Both the position numbers and the translations under genes were made by a program. Of a stretch of 46,496 bases of DNA, positions 1 to 7,966 are shown piece after piece. Source of the stretch: Deltaproteobacteria bacterium ADurb.Bin151 (lineage in GTDB: Bacteria > Desulfobacterota > Syntrophia > Syntrophales > Smithellaceae); the NCBI GenBank assembly GCA_002070455.1, contig MWDG01000015.1, forward strand, positions 1 to 46,496. The letters are read 5' to 3'. The notes under the pieces are model-generated. The model searched no databases, was not told the DNA's origin, and saw only the letters and a list, made by a program, of their open reading frames with translations. Every line of letters starts with the position of its first letter. Position 1 is the stretch's first letter.

Positions 1-26
1 CCCTTTCCTTAAACATCGTTAAAAGC

Positions 27-69
27 GGACATATCATGTGCTACAAAATAGGACTTTTCTATTTGCTAC
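27..69. repeat. Degenerate direct-repeat pair in a gene-free stretch
   Basis: Two imperfect copies of a ~19-base motif starting GGAC and ending GCTAC lie at 27-44 and 51-69. Terminal repeats of this style occur in some IS21-type elements, but there is no transposase here, so origin is a guess. The rest of 1-414 is AT-rich and holds no gene I can support. It also contains a near-perfect palindrome at 178-198 and an 8-bp stem (AAGGTTGC at 204-211 with GCAACCTT at 236-243). Confidence 0.2.
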
Positions 70-414
70 TAACAGTCCATTTCGTGCCTGCCAGACTAAT
101 CTTGACTTTGATTCCCATACCTCGCAAATTTTATGCGTGTTACAAGTAGATTTGTCAACATACACTTAACAATGAATGAAGTCAAAAATTTTGATTTCAT
201 TCAAAGGTTGCAATTGAATTTTCATTTAGTAAATAGCAACCTTACCAGAGTCCAGAAATGTTAAGAAGGAAGAGCAAAGAGGCGTGGTATAAACAAGGCA
301 GTCAGGAGAATAGAAGCAAAGGGAGTTTGAGGTATAAACATGAAAAAGGGTAGAAATATGGTAGAAAACAAAAAAATGGAAGTAAATGCGTGTTATGTAA
401 CTTCTTGATTTTTC

Positions 415-490
<76 letters not shown>

Positions 491-606
491 GTCCATCAGG
501 AGTTTTGGTACTTATATGATGGAATGTAAGTTGTCAATATCAATCTATTGTGGCCTTAATGATTGACTTCTCCCTCATTTTCCTTTAGCTTCCGCCGATA
601 CAGCAG

Positions 607-1740
607 GTGAATATGGGAACCAAGATGATTCTTTTTCTTTTAACCTTTTTATTTCTCTACGGCGGGATTAATTTTTATTTTTTTTTCCGGGCCAGAAGCG
701 TTCTGCACTTTACCGGTTTACTACAAGGACTGGCCCTGATTCTCATTCTCCTGCTGATTATTGCGCCGGTTCTTGTGAGGGTTGCCGAATCCTTTCATCT
801 CGAACCGCTGGCGAGGACTATCGCCTGCATCGGCTATATCTGGATGGCTTTTGTCTTTTTTTTCTTCTTTCTCAGCGTTTCGCTGGAACTCATCCGGGCT
901 CTTCACAAGCTGATTGATCCTTCGGCAAGTGTAGTTACGCTCAAAACGGCCTCGTTCTGGCTGTCAGTAATTTTATCATTTGTTCTGGTTGTCTACGGCT
1001 ATATCGATGCCGGAAGAATCCGTGTCAAGCATCTGGAAATCAAAACGCAGCAGGTGCTGCCTGAAAACGGCAAACTGCGTATTGTTCAGATATCCGATGT
1101 CCACGTGGGCATCATCATCCGGGGAGACAGCCTTACACCGATTCTGGAAGCCGTGAAACAGGCCAATCCCGACATCCTGGTTTCAACGGGCGATCTGCTT
1201 GACGGTGAACTTGACAACATTATGCAGGATGCCACCCAATTTGCCGCAATCCAGGCCAGGTACGGCAAATTCGCGGTGCTGGGCAACCATGAATACTATG
1301 CGGGTCTCGATCGTTCCCTGGCGTTTACCAAAGCAGCCGGATTCGATCTGCTGAGGGACGACGTCCGGCACGCAGCCGGTATAACCATCTTTGGCGAGGA
1401 TGACATCACCGGCCGCCGGTCAGGCAATGCCCCGGAAAAGGAATCCTTTAAAAAGGCCCTTTCTGAAAAGCACAATGGTTTTGTCCTGCTGCTAAAGCAT
1501 CAGCCTCATATTCAACGGGGAGCCAATTTCAATTTACAGCTTTCCGGCCACACGCACGGAGGCCAGCTTTTTCCTTTCGGACTGCTTGTAAAAATCTACT
1601 TCCCGAAGATATACGGTCTGCACAAGCTCGGCGAAAATAAACTGCTGTATATCAGCCGCGGCACCGGTACCTGGGGCCCGCCGGTTCGTGTTTTCGCCCC
1701 GCCGGAAATCACCGTGATTGATTTGATCGGTAAAAAATAA
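607..1740 (+). CDS. Membrane-anchored calcineurin-like metallophosphoesterase (YkuE/YaeI type)
   Basis: This is a metal-dependent phosphoesterase of the COG1408 (YkuE/YaeI/LpxG-like) group; the substrate cannot be read from sequence. The first ~135 residues form about four hydrophobic segments (near 7-28, 37-60, 70-95, 112-132), so the enzyme is anchored in the inner membrane. The catalytic domain then shows the metal-ligand motifs in order: D164-x-H166, G-D196, G-N227-H228-E, H298 and G-H315-T-H317-G-G. All ligands are present, so it should be active. The listed start is GTG; an in-frame ATG at 613 is equally possible, and neither has well-spaced ribosome binding sequence. The next gene follows after 114 bases and may be co-transcribed. 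Confidence 0.85.
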   Translation: MNMGTKMILFLLTFLFLYGGINFYFFFRARSVLHFTGLLQGLALILILLLIIAPVLVRVAESFHLEPLARTIACIGYIWMAFVFFFFFLSVSLELIRALHKLIDPSASVVTLKTASFWLSVILSFVLVVYGYIDAGRIRVKHLEIKTQQVLPENGKLRIVQISDVHVGIIIRGDSLTPILEAVKQANPDILVSTGDLLDGELDNIMQDATQFAAIQARYGKFAVLGNHEYYAGLDRSLAFTKAAGFDLLRDDVRHAAGITIFGEDDITGRRSGNAPEKESFKKALSEKHNGFVLLLKHQPHIQRGANFNLQLSGHTHGGQLFPFGLLVKIYFPKIYGLHKLGENKLLYISRGTGTWGPPVRVFAPPEITVIDLIGKK

Positions 1741-1854
1741 TATTAGTGCTTTTCTGGAACAGAATTCGGATGCAGCTGCCTGATCGTCTTATCATCGGTT
1801 CTGGCCGGATATTTGCGTGACCATCATTATAAAATTGAACCGGGGAAATCAACC

Positions 1855-2667
1855 ATGAAACGCCCTTATGTGCACGGTTATCATCCGAGAGAAAATGTTC
1901 GCCTACAGGATCAGGCATCCACTCTGGTTCAACTGCTGCATCACGACACCGTGTATCCGGCGGGAAGCCGTGTTCTCGAAGCGGGCTGCGGTGTGGCCGC
2001 GCAAACAGTTACTCTTGCCACAAACAGCCCGGATGCCCTGATCACCTCCGTGGACATCTCGGAAGTCTCCATAGCCGAGGCAAGAAAAAGAGCCGCTGAT
2101 GCAGGTCTGGCAAACGTCCAGTTCCAGCAGGCGGATATCTTTGACCTGCCCTTCGCTTCGGAGTTTTTCGATCATGTATTTATCTGTTTTGTACTGGAAC
2201 ACCTTTCACAACCTGAAGAGTCACTCATTGCCCTCAAACGTGTGCTCAAAAAAAACGGAACCATCACGGTCATTGAGGGAGATCATGGATCCGCCTATTT
2301 CTATCCGGAGAGTGATGCTGCACAAAGAGCGATTCAGTGTCAGGTTGAATTGCAGAAACGGGCCGGCGGCAATGCCATGATCGGGCGATCACTATCCCCC
2401 CTGCTGCGCAGGGCAGGTTTCGACGCGGTTCACGTTTCGCCACGGATGGTTTATGTTGATTCGGGAAAGCCTGAACTTGTGGACGGTTTCACGAAAAAAA
2501 CGTTCACCGCCATGATTGAGGGCGTACGCGATTCAGCCCTCGGAGCCGGTCTCATGGAGCGGGACCTGTTCGATCAGGGGATCAGGGACCTGTATAGAAC
2601 CGCCGAAGATGACGGCGTTTTTTGTTATACCTTTTTCAAGGCTGTCGGCAAAAAGGTGCAGACATAA
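1855..2667 (+). CDS. Class I SAM-dependent methyltransferase
   Basis: A soluble ~270-residue methyltransferase with a Rossmann fold. Motif I (VLEAGCGVAAQT, residues ~40-51) binds S-adenosylmethionine, the acidic loop follows at VDIS (~66-69), and QADIFDLPF and the post-motif segment ICFVLEHL fit the UbiE/Methyltransf_25 pattern. The C-terminal third (GGNAMIGRSLSPLLRRAGF) resembles the substrate cap of small-molecule methyltransferases. I chose ATG 1855, preceded by GGGGA eight bases upstream, over an upstream TTG at 1813 with no binding site. The methyl acceptor is unknown and the neighbours do not reveal it. Confidence 0.85.
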   Translation: MKRPYVHGYHPRENVRLQDQASTLVQLLHHDTVYPAGSRVLEAGCGVAAQTVTLATNSPDALITSVDISEVSIAEARKRAADAGLANVQFQQADIFDLPFASEFFDHVFICFVLEHLSQPEESLIALKRVLKKNGTITVIEGDHGSAYFYPESDAAQRAIQCQVELQKRAGGNAMIGRSLSPLLRRAGFDAVHVSPRMVYVDSGKPELVDGFTKKTFTAMIEGVRDSALGAGLMERDLFDQGIRDLYRTAEDDGVFCYTFFKAVGKKVQT

Positions 2668-2804
2668 AACTATCAGAAACAGGAACAATTTCAGCATATC
2701 TTGAGAAGAAACCGTAAATATTTAGTTAAAATGGATATTATCCTGTCCCGAATCCCGCCCTTTCTCCACGATATTGTTAATACAGCTTTTCTTCCCGTTC
2801 GTGT

Positions 2805-2833
2805 TTGACATTCAGCAGGACATTGTTTAAAAT
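2805..2833 (+). promoter_or_regulatory. Sigma70-type promoter for the YeeE/YedE pair
   Basis: A perfect -35 box TTGACA (2805-2810) is followed after 17 bases by TAAAAT (2828-2833). The 2668-2897 spacer has no gene, and the downstream gene has a strong AAAGGAGG ribosome binding site at 2886-2893. This indicates a dedicated transcription start for the transporter pair. Confidence 0.6.
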
Positions 2834-2897
2834 TATCATATAATTTACATCCGTGTTCCAATGATTTTTTATCAAACAATCCATTAAAGGAGGTGCA

Positions 2898-3431
2898 ATG
2901 GGCATGAATGTCTTTCGTGAAAAAAAGTGGTCTCCTTATGCGGCGGGTGCGCTGGCGGGGCTACTGCTGGTCCTGTCTGTTTTCGTCACCGGGAAATATT
3001 TCGGCGCTTCAACAACTTTTGTACGCGCCGCCGGTTTTGTCGAACAGACCATATTGCCGGAAAAAGTGGCCGTCATGGATTATTTCATCAAGGAAAAAGT
3101 CAAAATCGACTGGCAGTTCATGTTTGTCGTCGGTGTTCTTTTCGGATCGCTGGCAGCCGCCTGGATTTCAAAAGAAAAAAAGGCTGTCGCCGTCCCTCCC
3201 ATGTGGGAGGCCCGTTTCGGACCCTCCCGCGCAAGACGCTGGATTGCCGCTTTTCTGGGAGGCATTGTCCTGATGTTCGGAGCACGTCTTGCCGATGGGT
3301 GACCGAGCGGACACGGTCTGAGCGGTCTGGCTCAGCTGGCAGTCAGTGGCTATGTTTCTTTAATAGGCTTCTTCCTGGCCGGTATTGTGGTGGCACGAAT
3401 TCTGTATAAAGGAGGTAACCGTCATGAATGA
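2898..3431 (+). CDS. YeeE/YedE-type sulfur transporter, first half; probable selenoprotein (TGA = Sec135)
   Basis: This is the N-terminal half of a two-gene YeeE/YedE transporter, a family known to import thiosulfate or related sulfur compounds across the inner membrane. An ordinary reading stops after 134 codons at TGA 3300-3302. Reading through gives 177 residues, the usual length for such halves, ending at 3429-3431. The residues around the TGA read GARLADG-U-PSGHGLSG, matching the family motif G-C-x-S-G-H-G with Sec in place of the conserved Cys. The 42 codons after the TGA remain in frame, hydrophobic and family-like (LAQLAVSGYVSLIGFFLAG). No other Cys occurs in this half. A SECIS-like hairpin follows immediately. 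The stop overlaps the start of the partner gene (ATGAATGA), and the partner's ribosome binding site lies inside the read-through part. Start ATG 2898 is preceded by AAAGGAGG; ATG 2904 is an alternative. A simple nonsense mutation is the main competing explanation. Confidence 0.8.
3303..3338 (+). promoter_or_regulatory. Bacterial SECIS-like hairpin directly after the in-frame TGA
   Basis: The six-base stem CTGAGC (3318-3323) pairs perfectly with GCTCAG (3330-3335) and closes the loop GGTCTG (3324-3329). A single bulged U (3317) separates it from a lower stem, CGG 3314-3316 with CTG 3336-3338 (one G-U pair). Twenty-one bases separate the TGA from the loop. E. coli fdhF, the textbook SelB-binding element, also has a GGUCU apical loop and a bulged U, with a spacing of about 18 bases. 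The hairpin is part of the coding sequence, as bacterial SECIS elements are. Confidence 0.75.
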
Positions 3432-3951
3432 ACTCCTTATCGGCGCCATTACCGGCATCCTATTCGGATTTATTATGCAGAAGGCCCAGGTGATAAGATA
3501 TGATCGGCAACTGGGCGCTCTTCGCCTGCAGGACATGACGATCGTCAAATTCATGCTGTCGGTCATCATCGTTTCCATGGTGGGCATTTACCTTCTGCAC
3601 GATCTTGGCTTGATCAAACTTTCCATAAAATCTTTTGTCGTGGGCGGCAACGTTCTGGGCGGTCTGATTTTTGGCATTGGATGGGCCATCGTCGGATACT
3701 GCCCGGCAACCGCTATGGCGGCACTGGGCGAGGGGCGCTTTGACAGCGTCTTCGGTCTGCTGGGGATGATTCTGGGAGCAGGACTTTACGCCGAATTCTA
3801 TCCGCAGATTAAGGCAAACATTCTGACTTGCGGTAATTTCGGGAAAATGACCCTGCCGACCGTTCTGGGGATCAATCACTGGATTGTGATTATCGTCCTG
3901 ATCGCCCTGTTTATAGGTCTTTTCGCCTGGTTTGAAAAAAAGAAACTATAG
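3424..3951 (+). CDS. YeeE/YedE-type sulfur transporter, second half
   Basis: A 175-residue polytopic membrane protein forming the C-terminal half of the split transporter. It carries the family signature GYCPATAMAALGEGR around residue ~96-110, with the conserved Cys intact, and a second Cys in NILTCGNFGK. The hydrophobic segments (about 2-18, 39-58, 70-92, 105-123, 152-170) suit an inner-membrane protein. ATG 3424 has an ideal AAAGGAGGT site seven bases upstream, which decides this start over one at 3385. The start overlaps the preceding stop, so translation is probably coupled. Ribosomes terminating at the TGA of the first gene would stop ~120 bases short of this start, which may link partner synthesis to Sec insertion. 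Confidence 0.88.
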   Translation: MNELLIGAITGILFGFIMQKAQVIRYDRQLGALRLQDMTIVKFMLSVIIVSMVGIYLLHDLGLIKLSIKSFVVGGNVLGGLIFGIGWAIVGYCPATAMAALGEGRFDSVFGLLGMILGAGLYAEFYPQIKANILTCGNFGKMTLPTVLGINHWIVIIVLIALFIGLFAWFEKKKL

Positions 3952-3972
3952 CTCCGCGTTGAGAGGATGATG

Positions 3973-4023
3973 AACCCCTTGAAGCCTGCTGCATCTTCCG
4001 GATATGGCCGTCTTCAAGGGGTT
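3973..4023 (+). terminator. Hairpin after the transporter pair
   Basis: AACCCCTTGAAG (3973-3984) pairs perfectly with CTTCAAGGGGTT (4012-4023) across a 27-base loop. There is no T-run after it, so it may be an mRNA-end hairpin or weak terminator. It lies in the convergent space between the transporter and rpsT. The remainder up to 4196 shows nothing further. Confidence 0.4.
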
Positions 4024-4196
4024 ACTCTGACCGGAGAGACGGCATCAATTAAAAGCGGTTTTCTGCGATATAATACATCTGCGGAACATTCATACTTTAC
4101 CGCTACAGTATGTCCTTGACTAAAATCTGGAAATTCAAATGATGCGGAGATGGAAAAACGCGGCCCGGCTTTTGAATCAGGCCGCGTCCGGATGAA

Positions 4197-4463
4197 TTAT
4201 ACCTGAAGGGTGTTAACCTTTCTGGTTAAGCGCGAAATTTTACGGGAGGCATTTTTCTTGTGGATCAGGCCTTTTGCCGCCGCCTTGGACAGAGACGGAA
4301 CGGTTGCTTTGAGAGCGTTGACCGCATTATCTTTATTCTTGCTTTCAACGGCTTCCAGAACTGACTTCACTTTGGTTTTGATCGCGGATTTGGCGGCCAC
4401 ATTGCGTTCCCTGCGGACCTTGCTTTGACGATCGCGTTTTTCTGCTGATTTGTGTGTTGCCAA
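4197..4463 (-). CDS. rpsT: 30S ribosomal protein S20
   Basis: Small basic 88-residue protein of the 30S subunit that binds 16S rRNA. The N-terminal ATHKSAEKRDRQSKVRRERN and the KGLIHKKNASRKISRLTRKVN segment are diagnostic for S20, and the length is normal. The start codon is TTG (4463-4461) with an AGGAGG site eight bases upstream. A non-ATG start is well known for rpsT in other bacteria, where it contributes to autogenous control. The gene is monocistronic and divergent from the peptidase gene. Confidence 0.97.
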   Translation of the reverse strand: MATHKSAEKRDRQSKVRRERNVAAKSAIKTKVKSVLEAVESKNKDNAVNALKATVPSLSKAAAKGLIHKKNASRKISRLTRKVNTLQV

Positions 4464-4504
4464 AAGTATTTCCTCCTGAACATCGTTTTTTATTAAGGTT
4501 TGCG

Positions 4505-4533
4505 TGTTTAACGCAATTATTTCACGCTGTCAA
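4505..4533 (-). promoter_or_regulatory. Probable rpsT promoter
   Basis: On the minus strand a perfect TTGACA (4533-4528) is followed after 17 bases by TAAACA (4510-4505), a weak -10. A small palindrome (TGCGT at 4501 with ACGCA at 4511) overlaps the -10 region. It is the only good -35 upstream of rpsT. Confidence 0.4.
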
Positions 4534-4592
4534 GCGTAATTTGCCGCACAAATCGGCGGCTTGCCCGTAACATGTCTCCTCTAATGATTATC

Positions 4593-4621
4593 TTGACAAA
4601 ATCAAGAGTTAGGTCTATTAA
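4593..4621 (+). promoter_or_regulatory. Sigma70-type promoter for the C1 peptidase gene
   Basis: TTGACA (4593-4598) and TATTAA (4616-4621) are separated by exactly 17 bases. The gene start lies ~94 bases downstream with an AAGGAGGAAGCT site. The peptidase is therefore probably a monocistronic unit ending at the terminator at 5670. Confidence 0.55.
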
Positions 4622-4714
4622 CGACCCATACTTCAAACATCTCTAAACTTTTTTAAACGACATTGCAAATAAGAAAACTTATCGGAAACTTCATCAAAAT
4701 CCAAGGAGGAAGCT

Positions 4715-5626
4715 ATGAGTGAAACGATGAGCAGGCCGGGTATGGGGTGGCTGCCGGATTATCCCGATTTCCGCGACCACACGGTAAACCATGATCAAAT
4801 ATCGGACAAACTCAGAAGGTTCGGTCAGAAAGATTCCATCAAAGACATGCTGAAAAAAACAGCAGTCGCCAGAACAGCCGGGACCGCAAAAATCCGCGTC
4901 GATTTACGGGAATGGTTCTCCCCGGTAGAAGACCAGGGATCGCTGGGTTCATGCACCGCCAATGCCGGCGTGGGCCTGGTGGAATACTTCGAAAAAAGAA
5001 CAGGGGGAAAACATATCGATGCTTCGCGTCTTTTTCTCTACAAGACATCCCGTAACATGGAACATTTCAAAGGGGACACCGGATCTTTTCTGCGTACGAC
5101 GATGAGCGCGATGGTTCTTTTCGGCGTACCACCGGAAGAATACTGGCCGTACAACATTGAAGATTACGACAGGGAACCGACAGCCTTCTGCTATGCGTTC
5201 GCCCAGAATTATCAGGCCATTAATTATTACCGGCTCGATCCGCCGGAAACCCGGAAAGATACGCTGTTGAAAAGAATCAAAACCAACCTGGCCGCCGGGC
5301 TGCCGTCCATGTTCGGCTTCACCGTTTTCAGTTCGTACATTCAGGCAAATACGTCCGGACAGATCCCTTACCCAACCAATGGAGAAAAGAGCGTCGGGGG
5401 ACATGCCGTTATCGCGGCAGGGTATGACGATAAAATAAAAATAAAGAACACCGGCACCGGAGCCAAAGAAACTACGGGAGCACTGCTGGTTCGCAATTCC
5501 TGGGGGGAAACATGGGGAGAGGAAGGCTACGGCTGGCTTCCCTATGAGTACATATTGAAAGGACTTGCGGTCGACTGGTGGTCGCTTCTGAAAAACGAAT
5601 GGGTGGACACGGGAAATTTCAAATAG
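4715..5626 (+). CDS. Papain-family (C1) cysteine peptidase
   Basis: A 303-residue bacterial C1 peptidase of the xylellain-like kind. The catalytic residues are visible: oxyanion Gln in EDQGSLGSC with nucleophile C80, general base H230 in GGHAVIAAGYD, and N261 in VRNSWGETWGEEGYGWLPYEY. The sequence begins directly with GWLPDYPDFRDHT, a common opening of this bacterial group, and no signal peptide is visible, so the product is probably cytoplasmic or exported by another route. There is no obvious long inhibitory propeptide. ATG 4715 is fixed by AAGGAGG. It has its own promoter and a strong terminator; the neighbours do not suggest a substrate. Confidence 0.9.
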   Translation: MSETMSRPGMGWLPDYPDFRDHTVNHDQISDKLRRFGQKDSIKDMLKKTAVARTAGTAKIRVDLREWFSPVEDQGSLGSCTANAGVGLVEYFEKRTGGKHIDASRLFLYKTSRNMEHFKGDTGSFLRTTMSAMVLFGVPPEEYWPYNIEDYDREPTAFCYAFAQNYQAINYYRLDPPETRKDTLLKRIKTNLAAGLPSMFGFTVFSSYIQANTSGQIPYPTNGEKSVGGHAVIAAGYDDKIKIKNTGTGAKETTGALLVRNSWGETWGEEGYGWLPYEYILKGLAVDWWSLLKNEWVDTGNFK

Positions 5627-5669
5627 AGGGTTTTAGACTTTTAGACTGTAGGCTTTCAGGTCTTTACTG

Positions 5670-5715
5670 AAAAGGCAGAAGACAGGTCTTAAGGCCTGCC
5701 TTCTGCCTTTTTTTA
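5670..5715 (+). terminator. Intrinsic terminator of the peptidase gene
   Basis: A 12-bp perfect stem, AAAAGGCAGAAG (5670-5681) with CTTCTGCCTTTT (5700-5711), encloses a smaller CAGG/CCTG stem, and the 3' arm runs into seven consecutive T. It sits ~45 bases after the stop codon. Confidence 0.85.
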
Positions 5716-5762
5716 TTTATTACTTCGCTAACTAAATAGTTAAATGAGTGTCTCTGATTTGT

Positions 5763-5931
5763 CCTCCGCTGGCGGAGGTGGCGTGAAACGCCGGAGGTGG
5801 AAATTGCAGAATTGAAACCCGGGCAATCCGAAGCGGCAAGCTTGGCAAATAGCCGAACAGTTACATCGCGCGCCCTGCATAAATTGACAACCTCCCCCTG
5901 CCCCCTCCATGAGGGGGACAAGAAAGGGAGG
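5763..5931. repeat. Cluster of palindromes in the 5716-5970 spacer
   Basis: This spacer has no credible gene. It contains CCTCCGC/GCGGAGG (5763-5778), GGCGT/ACGCC (5780-5792), CCCCCTC/GAGGGGG (5901-5917) and an outer CCTCCC/GGGAGG pair (5891-5896 with 5926-5931). Such back-to-back G/C-rich hairpins resemble the REP-like or miniature elements scattered between genes in many environmental proteobacteria. Mobility cannot be shown from a single copy. Confidence 0.45.
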
Positions 5932-5970
5932 TAACATTAATTATTAAACTTTTAATTGCCGGAGTAATAG

Positions 5971-7779
5971 TTAATCTTCAAAATACTCATTCTTCATCGT
6001 AACGGTCAGGCCGTCGCCGGAGAGCAGGCGGATTGCCAGTCCTTCAATCTTCGGCAGTTCATAACCGTAGAAATAACGACAGGCAACCATTTTGCCGTTG
6101 TAGAAATTCACATCGGATTCACCGGGATTTTTCTGCAGCGCTTTTCCGGCACAGACGGCCTGCCGGAGCCACTGCCAGGCAATCGCAATAATGCCAAAAA
6201 ATTCCAGATACAATGTGGCATCCGCCAGAAACATTTCCGGCCCTTCCTTGGCGGCAATCCCAAACAGATGAGCGGTAACTTTTTCAAGCTGCGCGACAGC
6301 TGATTGAAGCTGATCGGCAAAGGGCTTCAGTTGCATATCATCTTGCGCTTCCCGAATGGCCTTGCGTACTTCCGCCAGATACAGCTGGGCGGCCTTACCC
6401 TTCTTCATCATCATTTTCCGTCCCAGCAGATCCATGCCCTGGATGCCGGTAGTGCCCTCGTGAATGGGATGAATACGCACGTCGCGGTAAAGCTGCTCGA
6501 GGGGAAACTCCTCGCAGAATCCGTAGCCGCCGAGAATCTGCAGGCCCTGCGAACAGGACAGGATGCCCATTTCCGCGGGATAGGATTTGGCCACCGGCGT
6601 CAGAAGCTCCAGAAGAAGGTTGTAATTTTCACGTTCCTCTCCTTCGGTAACATGCTCCAGGTCCTCATAAAGACCGCATTGAACCAGCAGGGCCAGAGAT
6701 CCTTCCACGATCGATTTCTGAAAAAGCAGCATGCGCCTGACGTCGGCATGCTCGATTATAGGAACCTGCGGAGACAATGGATCTTTGGAGGTCAGTTTTC
6801 GCCCCTGCGGCCTTTCCCTGGCATATTCCAGAGAAGCATAATAGGCCGCGGACGAGATACAGGCAGCAGCCAGACCCACGTCGATCCTGGCGCCGTTCAT
6901 CATTTGAAACATATAGGCCAGACCCTTGTTGGCCTCTCCGACCAGCCAGCCGCGGCAATCGTCGTTTTCACCAAAGGCCAACTGGGTGATGGGAGCGCCG
7001 CGATAGCCCAGTTTATGGTAGATTCCCGCACAGTTGACATCGTTGGACTCTAGCGACCCGTCTTCCTTGATGCGTTTTTTCGGAATGATAAAGAGCGAGA
7101 TCCCTTTAATGCCCGGAGGAGCGTCCTTGATTCTGACCAACGCCAGATGAATGATATTGTCAGCCCCGTCATGATCGCCGGCGGAGATAAAAAGTTTCTG
7201 CCCTCTGATCTTATAGTATCCCTCTTCTGTCGGCGTCGCCGTCGTGGTAAGATCGGTAAGCGAACTGCCCGCCTGCGGTTCGGTAAGCGCCATCGTCCCC
7301 TGCCATTCGCCTGCAATCATCTTGGGCAAATAGGTGTCTTTCATTTCCTGGGATCCGTACGATACGATCAAACCGGCCGCGCCGTGCGTGAGACCGTGAT
7401 AAACGGCCGCGGAGTAATTTGCCGCGCCAAAAATGGCCGTCGGCAGAAAAACCCCGATGGTAAACGGCAGCTGCTGACCACCCAAATCATAGGGGAATGT
7501 TGATGCAATCCATCCACCCTCTCCCGCCTGCCGCATAATGTCGCGGACCCTGGGATGCACCTTGACCTCGCCTTTCACATATTCAGGCGCCTTGCGGTCC
7601 ATTTCCTCAAACAGAGGCTTGAAAAGATCTTTGCCCATCCTCATTGCCGTGTCCAGGATCATGTCGAAAACTTCCCGGCTGTGGTCGGCGTAGCGGGGAT
7701 ATCTGAGCAATGATTCGGTGTCGTTAAGTTCATACAATAAAAACTTCAAATTCCGTTCACTGATAAATTTTTCTGCCAT
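5971..7779 (-). CDS. Acyl-CoA dehydrogenase, long (~600-residue) type
   Basis: FAD-dependent enzyme that introduces a 2,3-double bond into acyl-CoA, passing electrons to ETF. The N-terminal domain, the middle domain (GTMALTEPQAGSSLTDL and KLFISAGDHD, FAD contact motifs) and the C-terminal helical domain are all present. The catalytic base is E441 in HPIHEGTTGIQGMDLLGRK. An additional ~130-residue C-terminal extension makes it the 600-residue type common in fatty-acid degraders, rather than the ~380-residue short form. It is the last gene of the minus-strand acyl-CoA cluster. Start ATG 7779 has GAGGGA upstream. A 187-bp spacer with a CCGGGTC/GACCCGG hairpin (7809-7832) separates it from the hydrolase. 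Chain-length specificity cannot be told. Confidence 0.93.
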   Translation of the reverse strand: MAEKFISERNLKFLLYELNDTESLLRYPRYADHSREVFDMILDTAMRMGKDLFKPLFEEMDRKAPEYVKGEVKVHPRVRDIMRQAGEGGWIASTFPYDLGGQQLPFTIGVFLPTAIFGAANYSAAVYHGLTHGAAGLIVSYGSQEMKDTYLPKMIAGEWQGTMALTEPQAGSSLTDLTTTATPTEEGYYKIRGQKLFISAGDHDGADNIIHLALVRIKDAPPGIKGISLFIIPKKRIKEDGSLESNDVNCAGIYHKLGYRGAPITQLAFGENDDCRGWLVGEANKGLAYMFQMMNGARIDVGLAAACISSAAYYASLEYARERPQGRKLTSKDPLSPQVPIIEHADVRRMLLFQKSIVEGSLALLVQCGLYEDLEHVTEGEERENYNLLLELLTPVAKSYPAEMGILSCSQGLQILGGYGFCEEFPLEQLYRDVRIHPIHEGTTGIQGMDLLGRKMMMKKGKAAQLYLAEVRKAIREAQDDMQLKPFADQLQSAVAQLEKVTAHLFGIAAKEGPEMFLADATLYLEFFGIIAIAWQWLRQAVCAGKALQKNPGESDVNFYNGKMVACRYFYGYELPKIEGLAIRLLSGDGLTVTMKNEYFED

Positions 7780-7966
7780 ATTTTTTCCCTCGATTCTGAA
7801 TAATCAAACCGGGTCATGGAACAGGGACCCGGAACTGGTGAATTCGTTATCACACCGGCGGGATCACGTCAAGAACCTTATAACGATCGTTGTAAAAATT
7901 TAATGAATCACATCACCGCTGATCCGGCCACGGCATTTGCTTTTTATGCTTCACACTCTTTCGTGA

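Noticed and set aside
2839..2844. Perfect TATAAT as -10 of the transporter promoter
   Set aside because: It is 28 bases from the TTGACA, too far; TAAAAT at 2828 has the right 17-base spacing.
2898..3302. A complete 134-residue protein ending at TGA 3300-3302
   Set aside because: It would end in the middle of a conserved motif, the next 42 codons are family-like in the same frame, and a SECIS-like hairpin follows. A truncated protein or pseudogene is possible but less consistent.
5664..5921. Minus-strand ORFs in the palindrome-rich spacer
   Set aside because: They run through a strong terminator and inverted repeats, have no binding site and resemble no family.
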